From: Bartonella raoultii
GTDB taxonomy: Bacteria > Pseudomonadota > Alphaproteobacteria > Rhizobiales > Rhizobiaceae
DNA: 64,000 bases
Direction: 5' to 3'
NCBI RefSeq assembly: GCF_019659805.1
Contig: NZ_JAIFRO010000004.1
Span: 124,001-188,000, forward strand
Under the pieces are notes generated by a model, which made no database searches, had not been told where the DNA came from, and saw only the letters and a list, made by a program, of their open reading frames with translations. This document shows, piece by piece, positions 57,421-64,000 of the stretch. Position 1 is the stretch's first letter. Each line of letters opens with the position of its first letter. Position numbers and translations under genes: made by a program.

Positions 57421-58002
57421 TCAATACGCATTTTTATCATCCTTCCCAGCGTGCTGGTTTAAAAATATATACATTTCATCAGCAAGCCGTTCACAACGGT
57501 CTCGAACTTCTTTATTTATGAGCTTCCATGTACGTCCTTCATCATCCGATGCAAAATCCTCTCTAGCTGAAGCCACTTGGCATTGTAGTACATAACCATA
57601 AAGTGTACGCACTATCGGCAATAAATGCTCACACGGTTGTGTACACTTTTTAGCTGTATTACCATGAGAAATAAGCCCAACCGGTTTCCTTAAGAAAGCA
57701 TCATACGCCAAATGGTCAAGAGCATTTTTTAAAACACCAGAATAAGATCCTTGATAAAGAGGGCTTGCAAGAATCACGCCATCAGCCTTTGCGATTGTTT
57801 GAATAAACTGACGCACTGCAACATTTGGATTATCCTCTACACAATGGTGATAATCTGGATCAGCAATTGGCAAAGGCTGTTCACGCAAATCAACCCAATG
57901 AAGAGATGCACCACGCATCAATAGGCAATCAGCCAAGCAATGAGCTAAAGTTCTTGTGAAAGATGGTTGACGCACAGATCCCAAAATAATTGCAATATTC
58001 AA
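57421..58002 (-). CDS. NADPH-dependent FMN reductase family protein
   Basis: A 193-residue flavodoxin-fold reductase. FMN phosphate is bound by the loop IILGSVRQPSFTRTLA (about 5-20), and the isoalloxazine side by ILASPLYQGSYSGVLKNALDHL (about 98-119). Relatives (MsuE, SsuE-like) supply reduced flavin to monooxygenases or reduce quinones and dyes. The start is a TTG at 58002 with GGGAG eight bases upstream, giving the usual MNIAII. No monooxygenase partner lies nearby. Its length is normal. Confidence 0.88.
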   Translation of the reverse strand: MNIAIILGSVRQPSFTRTLAHCLADCLLMRGASLHWVDLREQPLPIADPDYHHCVEDNPNVAVRQFIQTIAKADGVILASPLYQGSYSGVLKNALDHLAYDAFLRKPVGLISHGNTAKKCTQPCEHLLPIVRTLYGYVLQCQVASAREDFASDDEGRTWKLINKEVRDRCERLADEMYIFLNQHAGKDDKNAY

Positions 58003-58484
58003 CAGAATTCTCCCTTATCTTTTAACCTGATAAATTAGACTAAATGCTTATAAACAAGTGTAAACAAAGTGACAAAGACCAAAAACACCATTTATAATGG
58101 TAGCAATCGTGCTTACATAGCATCACCTAAAAACACCAACCTTAACAATATTACTGATAAAATGAAAAGGAAAAAAACTTGCAAGCAAAACGAGAGGAGT
58201 AGCTCTCATCCTTTCCAAAATTTCAGACTAAAAAATAGCTTCCATCTCTCTTGTTATAATGAATAGAAAATTTCTATCACCTATCAATAACCATAAAGTT
58301 TGTTTGCTTTTTCAATTTTTTATTGTAAAAATAAATTCTAATAAAGTGCGCATTAGGAAGAAAAAAATCATAATAACAGGAAATTATAACCTCTTCCTAT
58401 TTAATGAAAAACCGTATATACACTTATTTCGTTCGTTTTGAGCTGAAAACAGAAAGTATAGCAGAGCCATAAAAAGTTTCTGTT
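58003..58484. other. Noncoding spacer between thiD and the FMN reductase
   Basis: About 480 AT-rich bases without a credible frame. A promoter for the FMN reductase gene is expected near 58010-58100 on the minus strand, but no clear box is seen. Confidence 0.4.
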
Positions 58485-59348
58485 TCATACATTTTTCCAT
58501 AAATCATAAAAGTGATGAAGAGGGCCTCGTCCTTTCCCTACTTGCAAATCACTTGAAGCAGATAACGCTCCATGCAAATAATCTTTTGCTTGTTTAACAG
58601 CACAAACTAAAGGCTGTGTTGGCAACAAAGCTGCAATCGCAGCAGAAATCGTACAACCTGTACCATGATCATGAGTGGTTACAAGACGAGGAGCTTCAAG
58701 CATAATATGCTTTTCACAATCACAATAAAGATCCGGACTAGAACAATTGTTATTCTCCATATTTTCTTTAGCAAGAGTGCTCAAATGCCCACCTTTTAAC
58801 AAAACAGCGTTACAACCAAGTGCCACAAGTTGTGGAGCATATCGGTACATAGCATTTAAAGACCATTGTACTTCATATCCCAACAGCAAAGCTGCCTCTG
58901 GTAAATTCGGTGTAATCAAAGTTGCCATGGGAACAAGAACATCACGCATAACTTCAATCGCATCAGATGTTAAAAGAACATCACCACTTTTTGCTACCAT
59001 AACGGGATCAAAAACAATGAACCGCGCTTTATGATAAGCAAGACGTTCAGCAATAATCTGCGCAATCTGAGCATTTGCAACCATACCAATTTTAACAGCA
59101 TCAACCTGAATATCTTCAAAAACAGCATCAATTTGATCAGCCACAAAAGAAGCGTCTAGTGCCTGAAAAGCCCGTACCCCTTGTGTATTTTGTGCGACAA
59201 CAGCTGTCACCACATTCATACCATAGGTTTTCATAGCTGAAAAAACTTTTAAATCCGCTTGCATTCCCGCACCACCAGAAGGGTCAGTACCAGCAATAGA
59301 TAAAATCCGTGGAATAAAAACTTTCTCTTTGTTTTCTTGTGGTTTCAT
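58485..59348 (-). CDS. thiD: Hydroxymethylpyrimidine / phosphomethylpyrimidine kinase
   Basis: Ribokinase-fold enzyme that phosphorylates HMP and HMP-P for thiamine synthesis or salvage. About 287 residues with RILSIAGTDPSGGAGMQADLKVF (in parts, about 14-36), VKIGMVANAQIAQIIAERL, FDPVMVAKSGDVLL, LLKGGHL and the anion-hole motif THDHGTGCTISAAIAALL (about 225-242). The ATG at 59348 is used; a TTG sits one codon earlier. AAGGA is about ten bases away. No other thiamine gene is in the window, so salvage is a reasonable role. Confidence 0.94.
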   Translation of the reverse strand: MKPQENKEKVFIPRILSIAGTDPSGGAGMQADLKVFSAMKTYGMNVVTAVVAQNTQGVRAFQALDASFVADQIDAVFEDIQVDAVKIGMVANAQIAQIIAERLAYHKARFIVFDPVMVAKSGDVLLTSDAIEVMRDVLVPMATLITPNLPEAALLLGYEVQWSLNAMYRYAPQLVALGCNAVLLKGGHLSTLAKENMENNNCSSPDLYCDCEKHIMLEAPRLVTTHDHGTGCTISAAIAALLPTQPLVCAVKQAKDYLHGALSASSDLQVGKGRGPLHHFYDLWKNV

Positions 59349-59490
59349 CAACCTTTTTTCCTTATGTTTTTAAATATCGGAAAATAGGTTCCCGAAAATA
59401 GAATTTTGAAAAAATATAAAGAAAGATGTTTTCTCATATAAATTACGTTATATATCTAGTCTTCTTATAAAGATAAAATAGGAAAGTATA

Positions 59491-60279
59491 GTGCTAATCC
59501 TTCGTTCTCTTCTTTTTACCTTCGCTTTTTATACAACAACTTTTGTACAAATGATTCTTTACGCCCCTGTCTATTTTCTCATGCCACGCAAAAAAGCTTG
59601 GATTGTTCCAAAAACATGGGCACGTGTTACACTTTTTTTGCAAAAATACATTGCTGGTACAACTTATGAAATTGAAGGATTAGAAAACCTTCCCAAAGGA
59701 GCCTATATCATCGCTCCAAAACATCAATCTGCGTGGGAAACCTTTGGCCTTGTCCCCTATTTAGATGACCCTGCTCTCATTTTAAAGCGTGAACTAACAT
59801 GGATTCCACTTTTTGGTTGGTATATGGCAAAAACGCAAATTATCCCCATTAACCGAACAACACCGATTAAAGCTTTAAAAACCATTATACAAAAAGCCAA
59901 AGAAAAAGTAAAACAAGGACGCCAAATTCTGATTTTTCCCGAAGGAACACGTCGGAATCCTGGTCAAAAACCAAATTATAAATCAGGGATTGTTGCTCTC
60001 TACAATGAACTTGGTCTTCAAGTTGTCCCCATTGCACACAATGCTGGTTTATATTGGCCACGCGGTAATTTTCGCCGCTATCCTGGAACAATTCGTGTTC
60101 GCATTCTTCCCCCTATCGAAGCGGGTTTAAATAAACGTGATTTCCTAGATCAACTTGTTCAAAAAACAGAAAAAGCTTGCGATGAACTGCTTTTGCTAGC
60201 AGCTCAGGATCCTAACCCTCCACCTTTACCACCCAATGCTGTTAAAAAGCTCCCAAAACCAACGCTTTATGAAATATGA
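59491..60279 (+). CDS. plsC: 1-acyl-sn-glycerol-3-phosphate acyltransferase
   Basis: Makes phosphatidic acid from lysophosphatidic acid at the inner membrane. 262 residues: an N-terminal helix (about 2-30), the acceptor motif PKHQSAWETF (HxxxxE here, where most PlsC have HxxxxD), then the IPINRTT segment, and FPEGTRRNPG (about 149-158). VPIAHNAGLYWPR closes the acyltransferase core. The start is a GTG at 59491 with AGGAAAG six bases before it. A Pro-rich tail follows. Confidence 0.92.
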   Translation: MLILRSLLFTFAFYTTTFVQMILYAPVYFLMPRKKAWIVPKTWARVTLFLQKYIAGTTYEIEGLENLPKGAYIIAPKHQSAWETFGLVPYLDDPALILKRELTWIPLFGWYMAKTQIIPINRTTPIKALKTIIQKAKEKVKQGRQILIFPEGTRRNPGQKPNYKSGIVALYNELGLQVVPIAHNAGLYWPRGNFRRYPGTIRVRILPPIEAGLNKRDFLDQLVQKTEKACDELLLLAAQDPNPPPLPPNAVKKLPKPTLYEI

Positions 60280-60290
60280 TCTTAATTTAT

Positions 60291-60309
60291 AAAAAGATTT
60301 CATCTTTTT
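60291..60309 (+). terminator. Possible terminator after plsC
   Basis: AAAAAGAT, loop TTC, ATCTTTTT, twelve bases past the plsC stop. The stem is AT-rich and so weak, but position and T-run fit. Confidence 0.45.
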
Positions 60310-60907
60310 GTATATTATACTAAAAACATCAAATATCGTAAATTTTTCTTATTCCAAATTGTCCTATTCAAAAATAAAGAACTTAAAAAAACTGAATATA
60401 CTCCCTCCTCCTATGAGGAGTCTCTATGTAAAAGCAGGTACAACATTGAAAGTAAGAAAAAAGAATGATAGTATACATTTTATACTTTTATAAAAATAAA
60501 AAGGGTAATGTATAATGAACTTATTCTACCCTTCAGAATATATCATTGAAAAATAGGCATAAGTAAAAGATGAGCCTTTTCTTTAAAGTAAATATATAAA
60601 TAACTCATACAATTATAAAATGAAAAATGGAATCTTCATCCTTAACGTGCGCTTTTTTTGCAAGAGATATCAAGTTTCATGAAAAATACAGTGAGCAAAC
60701 AAAAATGTGTGCTTTCATTTCTATTTAAATAAAACATCGCTTACAATCGCTTTAAAAACTGAAAGCCCAATGAAATGCATTTTCTCTGTAAAGAGAAGAT
60801 ATCACAATATTAACCATCTATCCTCTCTGTTCATGGACTAGAAAACATTGTGTACTACAATTAAAAGAATTCTAAATAATTTATAACGAAAAATGGGGAT
60901 TGATTGA
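60310..60907. other. Noncoding spacer upstream of dacF
   Basis: About 600 AT-rich bases with no gene that I can support. The carboxypeptidase promoter must lie at its right end; the ribosome-binding site GGGGA is eight bases before that gene's ATG. Confidence 0.4.
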
Positions 60908-62020
60908 ATGCAGCGACTTTTTCATCATTTACTTTTATTATTCATTTTGAGTTTAACGAGTGTACCTGCTCTTGCACAACCCTTTATTTCTGTTGATGTT
61001 GAAACAGGACGCATCTTAGCACATAATCAAGCCTTTAGACGTTGGTACCCTGCTTCCTTAACAAAATTAATGACAGCCTATATTATTTTTCGCGCCATGA
61101 ATGCAGGAAAGATTTTACCCAATAAACGTATCACCATTAGTAAATATGCAGCAAAAGCTCCTGCGCTCCGTTCAGGCTATAAAGCAGGTTCTGTTCTTAC
61201 ACTTGATACAGCTTTAAGCATTACTTTAGTAAATTCTACCAACGATTTAGCGATTGCCATGAGTGAATCGATTGCTGGTTCCCAACAAGCTTTTGTGAAA
61301 AAAATGAATGCTGAGGCGCGACGCTTGGGCATGTTTGGAACCCATTTTGCCAATGCAAGTGGTTTACCAAACCCACATAATTATTCCACAGCACGTGACA
61401 TTGCTCTTTTAGCGGTTCAGATTCGTCGAGAATTTCCTCAATACGCCCATTATTTTTCTATTCCAGCGATTGATTTTACTGAAAAACATAAAATTCAACC
61501 CAATTCAAATAATCTTATAGGACGTTTTAAAGGAATAGATGGGATGAAAACAGGCTTTATTTGTGCCTCTGGTTTTAATCTTGTTGCCTCAGCCACCCGC
61601 AACAAACGCACAATTATTGCTGTTATTTTAGGGGCTAACAGTGTAAGTGAACGAGAAGAAAAAGCTGCACAATTACTTGAAATGGGATTTTTACATCAAG
61701 GATCCTCCCAATTAACCCTCAAGACACTAAAACCTTATGGGACCCAAATGACACAAGCAAGCGATATGCGACAACAAACATGCACCACAGAGGCCATAAA
61801 AATGCATGCAAACTCCTATGATGAGCAAGGCAATATCATCCTCACTTCACCTTTCATTGCCCCTTCACCTTCAGCTTCTTCTCCTTTACCAGTGCAGCTT
61901 CTTTATGCACCAAAACAATATCAGAAAAAAGAAAAGTCACTTAAAAAATTCTACATTCCAATTCCACAAAAAAAACAAATCTTCCACCCCATGACAAAGG
62001 CTGCAAGACATCACCAATGA
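60908..62020 (+). CDS. D-alanyl-D-alanine carboxypeptidase (S11, DacF-like)
   Basis: Periplasmic penicillin-binding protein that trims the terminal D-Ala of peptidoglycan stem peptides. 370 residues with a signal peptide (MQRLFHHLLLLFILSLT..PALA). The active-site Ser is in YPASLTKLMTAY (SxxK, about 47-58), SxN is in TLVNSTNDLAIAM (about 109-121), and KTG is in GIDGMKTGFICASG (about 213-226). The C-terminal part is short and Pro/Lys-rich with no SPOR domain. The stop overlaps the next gene's ATG (ATGA). Confidence 0.93.
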   Translation: MQRLFHHLLLLFILSLTSVPALAQPFISVDVETGRILAHNQAFRRWYPASLTKLMTAYIIFRAMNAGKILPNKRITISKYAAKAPALRSGYKAGSVLTLDTALSITLVNSTNDLAIAMSESIAGSQQAFVKKMNAEARRLGMFGTHFANASGLPNPHNYSTARDIALLAVQIRREFPQYAHYFSIPAIDFTEKHKIQPNSNNLIGRFKGIDGMKTGFICASGFNLVASATRNKRTIIAVILGANSVSEREEKAAQLLEMGFLHQGSSQLTLKTLKPYGTQMTQASDMRQQTCTTEAIKMHANSYDEQGNIILTSPFIAPSPSASSPLPVQLLYAPKQYQKKEKSLKKFYIPIPQKKQIFHPMTKAARHHQ

Positions 62021-63087
62021 TAAAGATGAAAACAAAGCGCATTCCTCTCACGCTTATTACAGGTTTTCTAGGCTCTGGCAAAACGACTTTGCTTAATCGT
62101 ATACTGCGCGATCCGCTTTTGACTGATTGTGTAGTGATCATCAATGAATTTGGTGAAGTAAGTCTTGATCATCTTCTGGTTGAAAAAACCACAGAGGGAA
62201 TTATAGAACTTGCAAATGGTTGCTTATGCTGCACTTTGCACAGTGATCTCATCGACACATTGATTGATTTAATTCATCGCACACAAACAGGACATCTCAA
62301 AAAACTCAATCGCATTATTATTGAAACAACAGGAATAGCAGATCCAGCGCCTATTTTACAAGCTCTTCTAAGCCACCCTCTTTTCATGCAAACATTGTTC
62401 ATTGATGATGTTCTTACAACATTTGATACATTAAGCCCACTTTCTGTCCTTAAACGCTATTCTGAAATACAAAAACAATTAGCACTTGCTGACAAAATTA
62501 TTCTCACCAAAACAGACCTTATTGATCCCAGAATACCTTCCAAGACAGTTATTAATACACTCAAAACCATTAATCCCACGGCACAAATTATTGATGTTCA
62601 TTCTGACCATTGCAACTCCAATATACTCACTAGTAAAATTTTCTGGGATCAAAAAGAAGAAAATACGCCAATAAAACAATGGCTTGCTCTTTCATCGCAC
62701 AATCACGCTCCTCATAAGACCATTCGTACCTTTTCGCTAGATTTTGAAAAGCCAATCGCTTATGCTACTCTTGTAGCTTTTTTAGATCTCCTACAAGACC
62801 TTTATGGAGAAAAAATTTTACGTATTAAAGCAATAATCGCATTAGAGGATGACCCGCATCGCCCTCTTATATTACACGGTGTACAAACATTTTTTCACCC
62901 GCCCATAAGATTTCCAGCTTGGCCAAAAGGAATTACAAAAACGCGCTTTATCATTATTACTGATAGTATTGAAGAAGAAGCAATACAAAAGCTCTTTAAT
63001 GCTTTTTTTAATAAACCAGCAATAGATACCGCAGATAGAGCAGCTCTCTTAGACAATCCTTTGATCATTCCAGGAACAAAGTTTTAA
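62017..63087 (+). CDS. CobW/COG0523 family GTP-binding metallochaperone
   Basis: A 356-residue G3E GTPase. P-loop GFLGSGKTTLLNRIL (about 17-31), the CxCC zinc motif GCLCCTLHSDL (about 68-78), Walker B IIIETTGIADPAPIL (about 105-119) and the NKxD-like TKTD are present. The CobW_C domain follows, with LILHGVQTFFHPP. This family includes zinc- and cobalt-handling chaperones; metal identity cannot be told. The Met at 62017 overlaps the upstream stop; a second Met at 62026 is possible. It is co-transcribed with the DacF-like gene. Confidence 0.9.
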   Translation: MIKMKTKRIPLTLITGFLGSGKTTLLNRILRDPLLTDCVVIINEFGEVSLDHLLVEKTTEGIIELANGCLCCTLHSDLIDTLIDLIHRTQTGHLKKLNRIIIETTGIADPAPILQALLSHPLFMQTLFIDDVLTTFDTLSPLSVLKRYSEIQKQLALADKIILTKTDLIDPRIPSKTVINTLKTINPTAQIIDVHSDHCNSNILTSKIFWDQKEENTPIKQWLALSSHNHAPHKTIRTFSLDFEKPIAYATLVAFLDLLQDLYGEKILRIKAIIALEDDPHRPLILHGVQTFFHPPIRFPAWPKGITKTRFIIITDSIEEEAIQKLFNAFFNKPAIDTADRAALLDNPLIIPGTKF

Positions 63088-63248
63088 TTTTCTTGCTCTT
63101 TTTAAGATATGAAAATTTCGTAATAAATATTATTACTGAATTTTAAACATACTTTTTATATCTCATCATAAAGGTACAACATTTCTTTACAAAGAGAACA
63201 AAGTCTTTAGCAAAAAGTAAAGGAATTTTTCTTATGCTGAAATCATTT

Positions 63249-63998
63249 TCACGGCATAAGAGATACTGAAGTTTTATTAATTTTATGATTGAAAACATAA
63301 CGTTTTTCATAAACATCAACCGTTGGAGGCTTACGATTTTCTTCAAATAAATCATAACCTTCCTTAAGCATAACCCAAAACGGATAATGAGGATCCATGC
63401 TATAACGTGCCATGTTATCATCAGTCATACGGAAAGGAAAAGCCTGTAATTGAAACTCTCTTTGTCCCCCTTTAAAAGCATCTCGAGCAAAAGCATAAAT
63501 TTCTGCCATATTTTTATCACTCATAGAATAACAACCAGCAGAAAAGCAAGAGCCGTGCACCATAAGATTGCTTCCTGTGCGACCATTTACCTGATCATAA
63601 AGGTTTGGAAATCCTATATTAAAAGAAAGATAATATTTTGAATAAGGATTCATTTGTTCCGCACGTACAGTATAAAAACCTTCTGGTGTTTGAAAATCGC
63701 CTTCCTTATATTTAGGTCCAAGTTTCCCCGACCATTTACAAATACCATAGCGCGCTACAAGTACAAACTTTCCAGAACGAGACTGCTTCCAAACTTCTGC
63801 AACATTTTCTTGCTTAAAAAAACGCATCATGATTGGTGCATAGGGATCAATATTGTACACAATCATTCTATTTTGGATTTCTTGCGGAAGTGGTTGTTCA
63901 ACTTTAGCGCGAATAGAAGCAGGCAATCTTGTTTCGCATGCCGTCAATATTCCCATTACAAACAAAACACATACAGCGAAGAATCCTTTAAATGTCAT
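63249..63998 (-). CDS. YafK-family L,D-transpeptidase, lipoprotein
   Basis: A 249-residue exported protein with a lipobox (GILTAC, Cys about 21). The YkuD/YafK fold has the catalytic cluster VHGSCFSAGCYSMSD (about 147-161), with His, Ser and Cys in order, preceded by EGDFQTPEGFYTV. The E. coli relative DpaA (YafK) cleaves the peptidoglycan-lipoprotein bond; alphaproteobacterial relatives attach outer-membrane proteins, so the reaction here is open. The start is close to the window's right edge, so upstream elements are not visible. It is convergent with the CobW-type gene. Confidence 0.9.
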   Translation of the reverse strand: MTFKGFFAVCVLFVMGILTACETRLPASIRAKVEQPLPQEIQNRMIVYNIDPYAPIMMRFFKQENVAEVWKQSRSGKFVLVARYGICKWSGKLGPKYKEGDFQTPEGFYTVRAEQMNPYSKYYLSFNIGFPNLYDQVNGRTGSNLMVHGSCFSAGCYSMSDKNMAEIYAFARDAFKGGQREFQLQAFPFRMTDDNMARYSMDPHYPFWVMLKEGYDLFEENRKPPTVDVYEKRYVFNHKINKTSVSLMP

Positions 63999-64000
63999 TG

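Noticed and set aside
58069-58266. 65-codon Lys/Asn-rich frame left of thiD
   Set aside because: Composition expected from random AT-rich DNA; no start signal.

Overview
The window is a chromosomal segment of an AT-rich alphaproteobacterium of the Rhizobiales. Gene content points to Bartonella: a Brucella-like gene order with heavy gene loss, long AT-rich spacers, decayed genes, and a mic60-hemY pair retained without the hemC/hemD genes that normally precede it. Genus is inferred from content and composition only; no 16S gene is present. I see no CRISPR array, rRNA gene or intact insertion sequence. One tRNA gene (tRNA-Gly, GCC) is present.

Layout. 1-3.5 kb holds the succinate dehydrogenase operon sdhCDAB (minus strand). 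4.0-6.2 kb holds rimM-trmD-rplS (minus). 6.3-12.6 kb holds a SapC-family gene and xerC, then bolA, a J-domain gene and the cobS-cobT chelatase pair. 12.8-14.3 kb is the odd part: a broken, very AT-rich relic of a phi29-type family B DNA polymerase, cut off at the stop codon of a queuosine-precursor transporter gene. 14.3-27 kb carries rpmB, a SURF1 gene, a tiny DUF1127 gene, purH, a heparinase-family gene, rsmB, htpX, an SDHAF4-like gene, rpsP, chorismate mutase, ffh with a structured leader, and a carbonic anhydrase. 27.3-32 kb is the large NAD-glutamate dehydrogenase, followed by a decayed duplicate of its own 3' end. 32.5-37.3 kb is a minus-strand envelope group (DUF2125 protein, amidotransferase, HemY-like, Mic60-like), divergent from tsaD. 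39.1-44.1 kb has an EVE-domain gene, a previously unlisted response-regulator pseudogene, a methyltransferase and a TIGR02302/DUF4175 membrane protein.

44.2-47.1 kb is argH-lptM-like-lysA; 47.1-50.8 kb has a TlpA-like thioredoxin, a YaiI-family gene, a BrkB/YihY membrane protein and tyrC; 51.3-55.1 kb has holA and a three-gene ABC importer; then tRNA-Gly, a VOC-family gene flanked by a diverged direct repeat, about 1.1 kb of apparently dead sequence, an FMN reductase, thiD, plsC, a DacF-type carboxypeptidase, a CobW-type GTPase and a YafK-type L,D-transpeptidase.

Functional threads: respiration (sdh, its assembly factor, SURF1), translation and export (L19, L28, S16, TrmD, RimM, TsaD, RsmB, Ffh), cell envelope (DacF, L,D-transpeptidase, PlsC, LptM-like, Mic60, TIGR02302) and amino-acid metabolism (ArgH, LysA, TyrC, chorismate mutase, GDH). 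Genome reduction is visible as relics: the polymerase, the response regulator, the gdh duplicate and a probable homopolymer frameshift in the DUF2125 gene. Functional calls come from reading motifs in the translations; no database search was run.
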